A stretch of DNA of 64,000 nucleotides from Polaribacter sp. Z022 (GTDB lineage: Bacteria; Bacteroidota; Bacteroidia; Flavobacteriales; Flavobacteriaceae). Of the stretch, positions 18,558 to 27,928 are shown piece by piece (within the stretch, counting starts at the first letter, position 1; each line of letters opens with the position of its first letter). Made by a program: the position numbers and the translations under genes. The stretch covers positions 310,001 to 374,000 of the forward strand of contig NZ_JALCZO010000004.1 in NCBI RefSeq assembly GCF_023555495.1, given 5' to 3'. Below the pieces are notes generated by a model, which ran no database searches, was not told the DNA's origin, and saw only the letters and a list, made by a program, of their open reading frames with translations.

Positions 18558-20149
18558 TATAATTCTAATACTGTAAATTCTAATTGCAAAGGTTTTAAAG
18601 CACCTTTTAAGGCTGTAATAAATGATGGTCCGTACTCTAAATAATACTCAGAAAAATTACGTTGACGTTCTTCTAAACTTTGATTTGGCAAAATTACATT
18701 TTGCAACTCAATAATTCTTTCAACTAAATCTTTTTGTCTCTTTTTCTCGGCTTTTAACAAGCGTTTTTGTAAGTTTTCTAAACCTTTAATTTGCTTTCTT
18801 TCTTGGGCATTTACAGCATTTTCAAAAGAAACATCGGTTTGTTTTGCTACATCTTTTAATTCTAAAAATTGATTTTTTAAATTTTGAATCTTCTCTTTAA
18901 AATCTAAATCTAAAGCAGAGTTTTCTATAACTTTTTTTGATAACAAATCATTTTGATTCAAAAACATTTCTTCTAATGAAATATTTAACTTTTTAAGTTT
19001 TTTTACTTGTTTCTCAGAAACAACTTGAACAGAATTTCTTAATAATAATATTGGAAAAGGGATATTTACTTCTTCAAAATAATCTTTCAATTCTAACCAG
19101 TAAGCCATCTCTCCTCCTCCACCTAAATAACAAAGATTTGGTAAAATCACTTCTTGATACAAAGGTCTCATAATTACATTTGGCGAAAACGCTTTTGGAT
19201 TATCTTCTACTTCCTTCAAAATATCAGCTTTAGTAAAAGTAATTTCTGTGTTATTTACTTTGTATAATCCATCTTCAAAAAGTATTCGTTCTCTAAAGTT
19301 ATCACCTAAATAAAACAAATTTATTTCTCTTGGGTTTACCTGAATTTTATAATGCTCTTCTAATTCTTTAATAGTTTTAGAAACAGCTTTAAAAGAAGTT
19401 TTATTTTCTAACTCGTCTTTTACAATAGGATTGAATAATTGTTTTAATTCAGAATCATCACCATCAATAATTATCAAACCATATTCTTTAAACAATTCAT
19501 TGGCAATATAACGAGTTGCATCAGCTAAGTTTTGATGTTTTAAATATCCATCAGAAAATAACTTCTTAATAAATACTGCATTTTTAGAGTTTCCTAAATG
19601 ATTAGAAAACACCTCAAAAACATTTTCTAAACCGTCTGTAGAAAATCTTCCAACTGCACCACCATCTTCTCTATTCCATTGTACTTTTTTACCATCAAAA
19701 TTAAAATAATTTATCTCATCAAAATCATGATCTTCTGTTGCCATCCAATAAACAGGTACAAAATTTTGATCTGTAAATTTATCAGACAATTCTTCACATA
19801 AATTTATAGTAGACAGTATTTTATATAAAAAATACAGAGGCCCTGTAAATAAATTTAGTTGATGACCAGTTGTAACTGTAAAAGTATTTTGTTGTTTTAA
19901 AAGAGTTATGTTTTCTGTTATTTTTTCTGAAACTTGAAATCCTTTATATTGCTTTTTTAAGGCTTCAACTAATACCAATCTAGATTGAAGACGAAATGAC
20001 TTTTGCTTCTCTTCTATCTGATTATGAAATCCAGAAATATCTGGAAAATTATTATAAAAAGGTTGTATAGATTCTTTTTTCCCTAAATAATCTATCATTG
20101 TTTTAGAGAAAAAACCTGTGTTTTTAAAAGGTATTTGAGTTACTTTCAT
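18557..20149 (-). CDS. bshC: Bacillithiol biosynthesis cysteine-adding enzyme BshC
   Basis: The 530-residue length and the segments TVTTGHQLNLFTGPLYFLYK, FVPVYWMATEDHDFDE and LPNLCYLGGGGEMAYWLEL are characteristic of BshC. This enzyme adds cysteine to glucosaminyl-malate in bacillithiol synthesis. The C-terminal third is a long lysine/glutamate-rich coiled coil, as in the known structure. BshA and BshB are not in this window. It is the first gene of a two-gene unit with rlmF. Flavobacteria are known to carry the bsh genes, so this supports bacillithiol as the main low-molecular-weight thiol here. Confidence 0.93.
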   Translation of the reverse strand: MKVTQIPFKNTGFFSKTMIDYLGKKESIQPFYNNFPDISGFHNQIEEKQKSFRLQSRLVLVEALKKQYKGFQVSEKITENITLLKQQNTFTVTTGHQLNLFTGPLYFLYKILSTINLCEELSDKFTDQNFVPVYWMATEDHDFDEINYFNFDGKKVQWNREDGGAVGRFSTDGLENVFEVFSNHLGNSKNAVFIKKLFSDGYLKHQNLADATRYIANELFKEYGLIIIDGDDSELKQLFNPIVKDELENKTSFKAVSKTIKELEEHYKIQVNPREINLFYLGDNFRERILFEDGLYKVNNTEITFTKADILKEVEDNPKAFSPNVIMRPLYQEVILPNLCYLGGGGEMAYWLELKDYFEEVNIPFPILLLRNSVQVVSEKQVKKLKKLNISLEEMFLNQNDLLSKKVIENSALDLDFKEKIQNLKNQFLELKDVAKQTDVSFENAVNAQERKQIKGLENLQKRLLKAEKKRQKDLVERIIELQNVILPNQSLEERQRNFSEYYLEYGPSFITALKGALKPLQLEFTVLEL

Positions 20150-20324
20150 AAGATTAAAAATAACTCTTTAGGCAACAATCAGAATCTGATGTACAATTCA
20201 TAAATTAAGATAAATTTTTGATAAAAATACAAATATTTAATCGTTGTCGTAACTCTAAAATAAATCTAACAAAGTTTTAACACCATTAAGATAATTTCTA
20301 AAGATTTTAGAAAAATATATTCCT

Positions 20325-20332
20325 TATTTTTG
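20325..20332 (+). promoter_or_regulatory. -7 promoter element of the M14 peptidase gene
   Basis: TATTTTTG matches TAnnTTTG, 18 bp ahead of the preferred ATG at 20351. The alternative start at 20330 lies inside the box. Confidence 0.55.
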
Positions 20333-20350
20333 ATAATTAAATTCTACTTT

Positions 20351-22828
20351 ATGAAAATTAAATTACTTTTAATTATAGCTTTCTTAACTATTGGAAGCGT
20401 TTTTTCTCAAACAATACAATCTCCATCAGAATATCTGGGTTATGAAATTGGATCAAGATTTACAAGACATCATAAAGTAGTAGATTACTTTAAATATGTT
20501 ACCAAAACTTTATCTAATGTAAAATTAGAAAAATACGGAGAAACTAATGAACATAGACCTTTGTATGTTAGCTATATCTCTTCTCAAGAAAATATAGATA
20601 ATTTAGAAAAAATTAGAAAAAACAACCTTTCACAAACAGGTATAATTAGTGGTAATGCTAATAATAAAAAAGCTATTGTTTGGTTAAGTTACAATGTACA
20701 TGGTAATGAAGCTTCTAGTACAGAAGCAGCAATGTTAACTTTGTATGAATTGGTTACTAAGAAAAAAGATTGGTTAAAAAATACAGTTGTTATTTTAGAT
20801 CCATGTATAAATCCTGATGGTAGAGATCGTTATGTAAATTGGTACAATCAAGTAAAAAGTACTCCTTACAATATCAATCAAGATGCTAAAGAACATGATG
20901 AACCTTGGCCTGGGGGAAGACCAAATCATTATTTATTTGATTTAAACAGAGATTGGGCTTGGGTTACTCAAGTAGAATCTGCTCAAAGAATTAATATTTA
21001 CAACAAATGGATGCCACATATTCATGTAGATTTTCATGAACAAGGAATTAACAGTCCTTATTATTTTGCACCTGCTGCAGAACCTTTTCATGAAATAATT
21101 ACAGATTGGCAACGTGATTTTCAAACTCAGATAGGAAAAAATCACGCAAAATATTTTGACAAAGAAGGTTGGTTATATTTTACAAAAGAAAGTTTTGATT
21201 TGTTATACCCTAGTTATGGTGATACATACCCAACTTATATGGGTGCAATTGGTATGACTTACGAGCAAGCTGGTCATGGACGAGCAGGGTTAGGTATTAA
21301 TACAGATGAAGGTGAAGTTTTAACTTTAAAAGACAGAGCTAATCATCATTTAACAACAGGATTGTCTACAGTAGAAATATCTTCTAATAATGCTGAAAAA
21401 TTAAACAGCGAATTTAAAAAGTTCTTTAATAATAGTAGTTTAAATTATAAAAGTTATGTTTTAAAGAATGAAAATGAAGATAAAACAAATCGTTTAAAAG
21501 CATTGTTAGATACTCATGAAATTAAATATGAAAATGCAAAAGGAGGAAGTGTAAAAGGATATATTTACAATACACAAAAAGAAGGAAAAATGAATATTTC
21601 TTCTAAAGATATAGTAATTCATACCAATCAGCCAAAAGGTAAAATGGTAAAAGCTTTATTTGAACCTAAAGCAAAACTAGTTGACTCTTTAACATATGAT
21701 ATTACAGCTTGGTCTTTACCTTATGCACATGGTTTTAAAGCCATAGCTTCTAAAACTAAAGTAGGTTCTTCTGCAAGCAAAAATTCTAAATCAAATTCAA
21801 ATTCTATTGATAAATCTGCTTATGCATACATTTCTAAGTGGAATAGTTTAAAAGATGCAACTTTTTTAGGAGCTTTATTGCAAGCAAATATTACTCCTCG
21901 TTTTTCTGAAAAACCTTTTTCTATAGAAGGAAATTCTTACGAAAGAGGAACTTTAATTATTTTAAGAAATGATAACAATGAATCTTCTTTTGATGAAAAG
22001 TTAATTAAGATTGCTAACAAACATCAAAGAAAATTAAATGCTGTTGCAACAGGTTTTGTAAGTTCTGGTGTAGATTTTGGTTCTTATTCTGTAAAACCAA
22101 TTAACAAACAAAAAATTGCAGTTTTATCTGGCAAAGGAACTTCTTCTTTAAGTTTTGGAGAAATTTGGCATTTCTTTGAAACGCAATTGCAATACCCAAT
22201 TACAAACGTAAATTCAGATAGTTTTGGTTATTTTGATTATTCTAAATATGATGTAATTATAATACCTAATGGTTATTATGGTTCTGTTTTAACAAAATCT
22301 ACTTTAGAAAAATTAAAAAAATGGACACGATCTGGAGGAACTTTAATTGCAATTGGAGGTGCTTTAAATAGTTTTGCAGACTCAAAAGAATTTGCTTTAA
22401 AAAAGAAAAAAACAAATTCTTTATCAGAAAATGCAAACCTTACTCCTTTTGCAGAAAGAGAACGTAAAGATGTAGCCAATTTAATTACAGGTAGTGTATT
22501 TAAAAGTAAAGTAGATACTACTCATCCTTTAGGGTTTGGATACAATAAAGAATATTTTTCTTTAAAATTAAGTGGTTCTTCTTTTGAATATTTAAAAAAA
22601 GGAAATAATGTTGCCTATTTTGAAAAAGACACTAAAAATGTTTCTGGTTATGCAGGTAGTAAAGCCATTAAAAAGGTACCTGAATCATTATTATATGGTG
22701 AGGAAAAATTAGGAAGAGGAAGTGTTATTTATATGGTAGACAATCCGTTATTTAGATCGTTTTGGGAAAATGGAAAGTTATTTGTTGCTAATTCTGTTTT
22801 CTTATTAAATTCTAATAAATTGAAATAA
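20351..22828 (+). CDS. Secreted M14-family zinc carboxypeptidase
   Basis: From the ATG at 20351 this protein has 825 residues and a Sec signal peptide (MKIKLLLIIAFLTIGSVFSQ). The M14 peptidase domain follows. The zinc ligands are visible in SYNVHGNEASSTEA (HxxE near residue 117) and the third His in HIHVDFHEQG near residue 225. The catalytic Glu would lie in MGMTYEQAGHG-type sequence near residue 305 (here IGMTYEQAGHGRAG). The C-terminal half (about residues 560-825) contains a glutamine-amidotransferase-like fold, YDVIIIPNGYYGSVL. This two-part layout is common in large Bacteroidota M14 peptidases. The substrate is unknown; extracellular or periplasmic peptide degradation is likely. Confidence 0.9.
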   Translation: MKIKLLLIIAFLTIGSVFSQTIQSPSEYLGYEIGSRFTRHHKVVDYFKYVTKTLSNVKLEKYGETNEHRPLYVSYISSQENIDNLEKIRKNNLSQTGIISGNANNKKAIVWLSYNVHGNEASSTEAAMLTLYELVTKKKDWLKNTVVILDPCINPDGRDRYVNWYNQVKSTPYNINQDAKEHDEPWPGGRPNHYLFDLNRDWAWVTQVESAQRINIYNKWMPHIHVDFHEQGINSPYYFAPAAEPFHEIITDWQRDFQTQIGKNHAKYFDKEGWLYFTKESFDLLYPSYGDTYPTYMGAIGMTYEQAGHGRAGLGINTDEGEVLTLKDRANHHLTTGLSTVEISSNNAEKLNSEFKKFFNNSSLNYKSYVLKNENEDKTNRLKALLDTHEIKYENAKGGSVKGYIYNTQKEGKMNISSKDIVIHTNQPKGKMVKALFEPKAKLVDSLTYDITAWSLPYAHGFKAIASKTKVGSSASKNSKSNSNSIDKSAYAYISKWNSLKDATFLGALLQANITPRFSEKPFSIEGNSYERGTLIILRNDNNESSFDEKLIKIANKHQRKLNAVATGFVSSGVDFGSYSVKPINKQKIAVLSGKGTSSLSFGEIWHFFETQLQYPITNVNSDSFGYFDYSKYDVIIIPNGYYGSVLTKSTLEKLKKWTRSGGTLIAIGGALNSFADSKEFALKKKKTNSLSENANLTPFAERERKDVANLITGSVFKSKVDTTHPLGFGYNKEYFSLKLSGSSFEYLKKGNNVAYFEKDTKNVSGYAGSKAIKKVPESLLYGEEKLGRGSVIYMVDNPLFRSFWENGKLFVANSVFLLNSNKLK

Positions 22829-22834
22829 AAGTAT

Positions 22835-22866
22835 AAAAAAAGCGATTTGAAAAAATCGCTTTTTTT
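22835..22866. terminator. Bidirectional terminator between convergent genes
   Basis: A 14-bp stem AAAAAAAGCGATTT/AAATCGCTTTTTTT with a GAAA loop serves both the M14 gene and the convergent Dph6-like gene, whose stop lies within it. Confidence 0.88.
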
Positions 22867-23596
22867 ATTTAGATAATAAATCACAATACCAGAAACTGTT
22901 ATCGTGATTTACGTTTTCTTCTTTTTGTTGATGACAATTATCTTCTTCTTTATCATGTAAAGTGTACGTTTTTAAAACTTTTTCTCCTAAAGAAAAATCT
23001 ATAGGGTAATTAAAGATTGGGCCATCGTACACAAAAGTATGGAATTCTCCATTTTCTCCACAAACATCTACATTCTCAGGTAAATCATTTATAAATTTTT
23101 CATCTATAACTCTACCTACAAATTCTTTACCCAATAACTTAGCATTAACACAAACCGTAATTGCTTTAAAACCTAAATCTAAAAACTCTTTAATTAGCGT
23201 TTTTGTATCTTTTTTCCAAAGAGGATACACTCCTTTTATATTTACTTCTGCTAATTTAGAATCTCTGTATGCTTTTAAATCTTCAAGAAAAATATCTCCA
23301 AAAACAGCATGTGTATATTTTTTTTCTACCAAACTATTCATGGATGTTTTCATAATTTCAGAATACAAATCCATAGTAACATCTGCAGGAAACTCAATTG
23401 TGTTTAGCTTTATACCAATTGAATCTGCTTGTTTAAAAAGCAATTCTTTTCTAAGACCATGCATAGAAACTCTATCAAAATTTTTATTTGTTGTAGTAAC
23501 TAATAAGTCTAAGTTATGCTCTTTATTTTGTAGCATTTTGTGTAATGCTAAAGCAGAATCTTTACCAGAACTCCAATTAAAATAAGTTTTTTTCAT
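22865..23596 (-). CDS. Dph6-related ATP pyrophosphatase (adenine nucleotide alpha hydrolase fold)
   Basis: This 243-residue protein has the PP-loop motif FNWSSGKDSALALHKM at its N-terminus, and family segments such as VSMHGLRKELLFKQADSIG, AVFGDIFLEDLKAYRD and VDVCGENGEFHTFVYDGP. This is the diphthine-ammonia ligase (Dph6) family. Bacteria lack diphthamide, so the bacterial members must modify or amidate something else, still unknown. A short histidine-containing C-terminal tail (NCHQQKEENVNHDN) is unusual. A terminator upstream separates it from rimO. Confidence 0.87.
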   Translation of the reverse strand: MKKTYFNWSSGKDSALALHKMLQNKEHNLDLLVTTTNKNFDRVSMHGLRKELLFKQADSIGIKLNTIEFPADVTMDLYSEIMKTSMNSLVEKKYTHAVFGDIFLEDLKAYRDSKLAEVNIKGVYPLWKKDTKTLIKEFLDLGFKAITVCVNAKLLGKEFVGRVIDEKFINDLPENVDVCGENGEFHTFVYDGPIFNYPIDFSLGEKVLKTYTLHDKEEDNCHQQKEENVNHDNSFWYCDLLSK

Positions 23597-23613
23597 AGCG
23601 AATGTTTCAATAA

Positions 23614-23640
23614 AAAAATCCTACACTAAGTAGGATTTTT
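23614..23640 (-). terminator. Terminator after rimO
   Basis: Stem AAAAATCCTAC/GTAGGATTTTT (23614-23624 and 23630-23640) with a 5-base loop; on the minus strand it follows the rimO stop by 7 bp. Confidence 0.85.
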
Positions 23641-23646
23641 ATCTTT

Positions 23647-24999
23647 TTATTTTCTTTTTTGATTTAAACTTACTGGTTTTTCTTGTTTAACTGTTGGTGT
23701 TCCATACAAATCATAATCTCCAGCATCATGGATTTTTATATCAATAAATTCACCAATTTTAATATAATGCTCTTTAGCATCTACAATTACATCATTATCT
23801 ACATCTGGAGAATCAAATTCTGTTCTTCCATAAAAATATTCTCCATCTTTTCTATCAAACAAACATCTAAATGTTTTACCAATTTTTTCCTGATTCAATT
23901 CCCAAGAAATTTGAGATTGAACTTCCATAATTTCGTTTACACGTTTAAACTTTACATCTGCTGGCACATCATCTTCTAAAACATAAGCACCCGTATTTTC
24001 TTCATGAGAATACTCAAATGCACCTAAGCGTTCAAAGCGCATTTCTTCTACCCAATCTTTTAACTCTTGAAACATTTCTTCTGTTTCTCCAGGATAACCT
24101 ACAATTAAAGTGGTTCTAATTGCCATTTCTGGCACTGCTTCTCTAAATTTATGAATTAATGCAGTTGTTTTTTCATGAGTTGTTCCTCTTTTCATAGACT
24201 TTAACAACTCTGTATTAATGTGTTGTAAAGGAATATCTAAATAATTACAAACCTTTGGCTCACGTTTCATAACTTCTAAAACATCCATTGGAAAACCAGA
24301 TGGAAAAGCATAATGCAAACGAATCCACTCAATTCCATCTACCTTAACTAAAGCTTCTAATAAGTCTGCTAATGCTCTTTTTTTATAGATATCTAAACCA
24401 TAATAAGTTAAATCTTGTGCAATTAACATTACTTCTTTAATTCCTTTTTCAGCTAATTTTGTAGCTTCAATAACAATTTCTTCAATTGGTGTAGAAACAT
24501 GCTTACCTCTCATTAAAGGAATTGCACAAAAAGAACAAGGTCTATCACAACCTTCTGCAATTTTTAAATAAGCATAATGTTTTGGAGTTGTTGTTAAACG
24601 CTCTCCAATTAACTCATGTTTATAATCTGCTTCTAAAACTTTTAAAAGATTTGGTAAATCATGAGTTCCAAAATATTGATCTACATTAGTAATTTCTTTT
24701 TCTAAATCTGGTTTATAACGTTCACTTAAACAACCAGAAACATAAACCTTATCTACTTCACCAGCTTCTTTTCTTTGTGCATAATGTAAAATAGTATCTA
24801 TACTTTCTTCTTTTGCTTTTCCTATAAATCCACAAGTATTGATAACCACAATATTTCCATCATCATTTTCATCTTCATGCACCACTTCTTTTCCATTAGC
24901 TTTTAATTGTCCCATTAAAACTTCAGAATCATAAATATTCTTAGAACAACCAAGAGTAACAACGTTAATTTTATTTTTTTTGATGGTTTTAGTACGCAT
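23647..24999 (-). CDS. rimO: Ribosomal protein S12 methylthiotransferase RimO
   Basis: This 450-residue radical-SAM enzyme adds a methylthio group to an aspartate of ribosomal protein uS12. It has the UPF0004 N-terminal domain with its cluster Cys residues in NVVTLGCSKNIYDSE, NTCGFIGKAK and YVSGCLSERY. The radical-SAM CxxxCxxC motif lies in GCDRPCSFCAIPLMRG near residues 150-157. The TRAM domain at the C-terminus ends near DAGDYDLYGTPTV. The sequence LGCSKN, with KN rather than the MiaB pattern, supports RimO. A short basic extension precedes the core (MRTKTIKKNK). It has its own -7 box and a terminator. Confidence 0.95.
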   Translation of the reverse strand: MRTKTIKKNKINVVTLGCSKNIYDSEVLMGQLKANGKEVVHEDENDDGNIVVINTCGFIGKAKEESIDTILHYAQRKEAGEVDKVYVSGCLSERYKPDLEKEITNVDQYFGTHDLPNLLKVLEADYKHELIGERLTTTPKHYAYLKIAEGCDRPCSFCAIPLMRGKHVSTPIEEIVIEATKLAEKGIKEVMLIAQDLTYYGLDIYKKRALADLLEALVKVDGIEWIRLHYAFPSGFPMDVLEVMKREPKVCNYLDIPLQHINTELLKSMKRGTTHEKTTALIHKFREAVPEMAIRTTLIVGYPGETEEMFQELKDWVEEMRFERLGAFEYSHEENTGAYVLEDDVPADVKFKRVNEIMEVQSQISWELNQEKIGKTFRCLFDRKDGEYFYGRTEFDSPDVDNDVIVDAKEHYIKIGEFIDIKIHDAGDYDLYGTPTVKQEKPVSLNQKRK

Positions 25000-25021
25000 T
25001 ATTGCTTATATTTTTAGGCTG

Positions 25022-25029
25022 CAAATATA
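25022..25029 (-). promoter_or_regulatory. -7 promoter element of rimO
   Basis: Minus-strand TATATTTG matches TAnnTTTG and is followed by GC, 22 bp before the ATG. Confidence 0.6.
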
Positions 25030-25106
25030 CATAATGATTGTTTATGAATTTATGTTAGCATAACTTTAAACTTTTTATCTTTATTACAGTCTAAAAAATA
25101 AATTCT

Positions 25107-26180
25107 ATGAAATCTTTCCATTATCTTTTTTTGATTTTATTATTATTTAATTGTTCTTCAAAGGATAATGAAGAGTTAATTGAACCCAAACCTGATTTAG
25201 AAACCATCTATTTTCCTCAAATAAATTCAACTATTTGGGAAACGACATCTATATCTGATTTAAAATGGAATGAAAATCAACTTCAACCTTTACTTGATTT
25301 TTTAGAAGACAAAAACACTAAAAGTTTTATGGTTCTTTACAAAGGAAAAATTGTTATAGAAAAATACTTTAACAATCATACATCTTCTTCTAGCTGGTAT
25401 TGGGCAAGTGCTGGCAAGACTTTAACTTCTACAATTATAGGAATTGCACAAGACAAAGAAATTTTAAATATAAATGATAAAGTTTCAGATTATTTAGGAA
25501 ATGGTTGGACAAGTTTAACTTTAGAAAAAGAAAATTTAATTACTTGTAAAAATTTACTTTCTATGAATTCTGGTTTAGATAATTCTTTAGGTGACGATGT
25601 TTCTCCTTCAAATTTAAAATACATAACAGATGCAGAACAAAGATGGGCTTATCATAATGTATATGTTAAACTACAAGATGTAATTGCTAATGCAAATGGT
25701 TCTACATGGAATACTTACTTTAATAAAAATTTAAAAGACAAAATTGGAATGTCTGGTGCTTGGTTACAACTAAACAACTTGAATGTTTATTGGAGTAATA
25801 CAAGAAGTATGACACGTTTTGGTTTATTAATTTCTGCTAAAGGTAAGTGGAATAATGAACAAATTGTATCAGAAGAATTTTTAAATGAAGCTACAAATAC
25901 CTCTCAAAATATAAATAATGCTTATGGTTATTTATGGTGGTTAAATGGTAAAGAAAACTATTTATTACCAAATAATCAAACAGAAATTAAAGGTAGTTTA
26001 ATTCCGAATGCACCTTCAGATATGTTTTGTGCTTTGGGTAAAAACGATCAGAAAATATATATTATACCAAGTAAAGATTTAGTTATTGTAAGAATGGGAG
26101 AATCTGCAAATAATTCAAACTTTGCATTGTCTAGTTTTGATAATGATTTATGGGCAAAAATTAACCAAGTTATCAACTAA
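25107..26180 (+). CDS. Serine hydrolase of the beta-lactamase/class C family, lipoprotein
   Basis: This 357-residue protein has a lipoprotein signal with Cys at about residue 16 (LLLFNCSSK). The SxxK active-site motif is WASAGKT (Ser 101, Lys 104), preceded by MVLYKGKIVIEKYF, a typical first strand of the family. The YxN-like motif may be in HNVYVKLQD or WSNTRSMTRFG, and GYLWWLNG is the usual late segment. Members are esterases or D-amino-acid peptidases rather than resistance enzymes. It stands alone between rimO and a PAS-domain gene, an accessory position in an otherwise conserved block. Confidence 0.87.
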   Translation: MKSFHYLFLILLLFNCSSKDNEELIEPKPDLETIYFPQINSTIWETTSISDLKWNENQLQPLLDFLEDKNTKSFMVLYKGKIVIEKYFNNHTSSSSWYWASAGKTLTSTIIGIAQDKEILNINDKVSDYLGNGWTSLTLEKENLITCKNLLSMNSGLDNSLGDDVSPSNLKYITDAEQRWAYHNVYVKLQDVIANANGSTWNTYFNKNLKDKIGMSGAWLQLNNLNVYWSNTRSMTRFGLLISAKGKWNNEQIVSEEFLNEATNTSQNINNAYGYLWWLNGKENYLLPNNQTEIKGSLIPNAPSDMFCALGKNDQKIYIIPSKDLVIVRMGESANNSNFALSSFDNDLWAKINQVIN

Positions 26181-26271
26181 TTTTTATTGTTTCTAAACTA
26201 ATTTAATTTTATCTTAGGCAGAGATAGAAAGCTTACATACAGCAAAATATCAATTATAAAACTCTAAGATT

Positions 26272-26880
26272 ATGATACGATTTATAGATAATTTTAAATC
26301 TAAATTAGAAGGAATAGATTTTGAAACATTAGAACAAAGTAAATATACTATTTATGGCCTTTCAGAAGATTTAGAACTAATTTATGTAAATCCTGGTTGG
26401 GTTAATTTTGCAAAAGAAAATGGGGTTAGTGATTCTTATATGAACGACAAACTTATTGGTTCTTCTATAATTAACGCTATTGATGGAGAAAAAATAAAAA
26501 ATTTTTATGCTGAAAATTATATTAATGTTTTAAAAACAAAAAAACCTTGGAAACATGAATACGAATGTTCTAGTATACAAGAATATAGACAATTTCATCA
26601 GAATACATATCCATTAAAAAACGGTAAAGGATTAATAGTTACTAATACATTAACTGTTAATTTACCCATGAACAGTCAAAACAGAAAAGCTTATGATGCT
26701 TTAAATAAAAGATATGTTGCAAATTCTGGTTATGTAACACAGTGTAGTAATTGTAGATGTACTCAACGTGCTAATGAAATAGATGTTTGGGATTGGGTTC
26801 CTAAATGGGTAGAGAATATTCCAAAAAACTTTAGTCACTCAATTTGTCCTATTTGTTTTGATTATTATTGGAAAAAATAA
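26272..26880 (+). CDS. PAS-domain protein with a C-terminal cysteine cluster
   Basis: This 202-residue protein has an N-terminal PAS-like domain (TIYGLSEDLELIYVNPGWVNFA, about residues 25-125). The C-terminus has paired cysteines: CSNCRC at about residue 163 and CPICFDYYW at the very end, with tryptophans between them (VWDWVPKWVENIP). The arrangement suggests a small zinc ribbon. No kinase, HTH or cyclase output domain is present and no signal peptide is seen. I do not recognise an exact family; a single-domain sensor or adaptor protein is the best guess. A terminator follows. Confidence 0.75.
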   Translation: MIRFIDNFKSKLEGIDFETLEQSKYTIYGLSEDLELIYVNPGWVNFAKENGVSDSYMNDKLIGSSIINAIDGEKIKNFYAENYINVLKTKKPWKHEYECSSIQEYRQFHQNTYPLKNGKGLIVTNTLTVNLPMNSQNRKAYDALNKRYVANSGYVTQCSNCRCTQRANEIDVWDWVPKWVENIPKNFSHSICPICFDYYWKK

Positions 26881-26903
26881 TTATTACCTTTAATTTAATA
26901 TAA

Positions 26904-26940
26904 AAAAAACTCCTTTCTAAAATTAGAAAGGAGTTTTTTA
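26904..26940. terminator. Bidirectional terminator
   Basis: Stem AAAAAACTCCTTTCTA/TAGAAAGGAGTTTTTT lies between the convergent PAS and dehydrogenase genes. Confidence 0.88.
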
Positions 26941-26969
26941 TTTTTGAAGTTAATAAATTACTTCGTTTA

Positions 26970-27851
26970 TTATTTTTTTAAATTTACGAAATAATCGAAA
27001 ATTTCTGGAACATTTCCACTCCCCATTCCTGCATCTAATGCAGTTTGAAGATTACCAGAAGTTGCTTTTGCAATATCAGATACAGAACCTAAATCATCTA
27101 CCATTTGAACAAAATAACCTAAATCTTTATTTGCATTTGCAATAGAAAAACCTAAATCACTTACATTATCTACAGCGTAGTTTTTACAAAATTGCATAAA
27201 AGGTGAATTTGATGGTCCTGAAGACATAATATCAAATAATTGTTGTCCATCTACACCTGCAAGTTTTGCTGCTGCAAAAGCTTGAGACATTGCAACTACA
27301 GTTGTCATACCCATAAAGTTATTAATTAACTTAGTTGTATGACCAGCACCTAAAGCTCCTAAATAGAAAACATTTTCTCCTTGATCATCAAGAACTGGTT
27401 TTACTTTTTCAAAAGTTTCTTTATTACCAGCTGCCATAATGTTTAACAAACCATCTTTAGCATGTGCTGGAGTACGTCCTAATGGAGCGTCAATCATACC
27501 AGCTCCTTTTTCTGCAAGATCTTTACCAATTTTTTGAGTAGATGCTGGAATTGAAGTTCCAAAATCAACTAAAACTGCTCCTTCTTTAATACCTGCTAAA
27601 ACACCTTCTTCTCCATAAACAATCTTTTCTACTACAGCAGAAGTTGTTAAACAGAACATAATTATATCGCTATTTTCTGCTAATTCTTTTGGAGAGTTAG
27701 CTTCTTTAGCATTTCCACGAGCCACAACTGTTGCAACTGCTTCTTTATTAAGATCCATAACATTTAAAGTATATCCTCTTTTTTGAAGATTCTCTACCAT
27801 GTTAGCCCCCATTAGACCAAGACCGATAAATCCGATAGTCGGTTTTCCCAT
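26970..27851 (-). CDS. 3-hydroxyisobutyrate dehydrogenase family NAD(P)-dependent oxidoreductase
   Basis: This 293-residue beta-hydroxyacid dehydrogenase has the N-terminal Rossmann motif GFIGLGLMGANMVENL. The substrate-binding DxPLGRTPAHAKDGLL segment is near residue 121, and the catalytic Lys is in GHTTKLINNFMGM near residue 177. The fold and length match 3-hydroxyisobutyrate, tartronate semialdehyde and glyoxylate/succinic semialdehyde reductases; the exact substrate is not readable. It has its own -7 box, with the start 40 bp downstream, and is placed just after ftsY on the same strand. Confidence 0.88.
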   Translation of the reverse strand: MGKPTIGFIGLGLMGANMVENLQKRGYTLNVMDLNKEAVATVVARGNAKEANSPKELAENSDIIMFCLTTSAVVEKIVYGEEGVLAGIKEGAVLVDFGTSIPASTQKIGKDLAEKGAGMIDAPLGRTPAHAKDGLLNIMAAGNKETFEKVKPVLDDQGENVFYLGALGAGHTTKLINNFMGMTTVVAMSQAFAAAKLAGVDGQQLFDIMSSGPSNSPFMQFCKNYAVDNVSDLGFSIANANKDLGYFVQMVDDLGSVSDIAKATSGNLQTALDAGMGSGNVPEIFDYFVNLKK

Positions 27852-27890
27852 TTTACTTATTTTAATAGTTTATTTTGTTTTTTGTTAGCG

Positions 27891-27898
27891 CAAAGATA
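27891..27898 (-). promoter_or_regulatory. -7 promoter element of the dehydrogenase gene
   Basis: Minus-strand TATCTTTG matches TAnnTTTG and is followed by GCG. Confidence 0.55.
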
Positions 27899-27928
27899 TG
27901 CTAATTCATTATACTGATCATGAATTAG

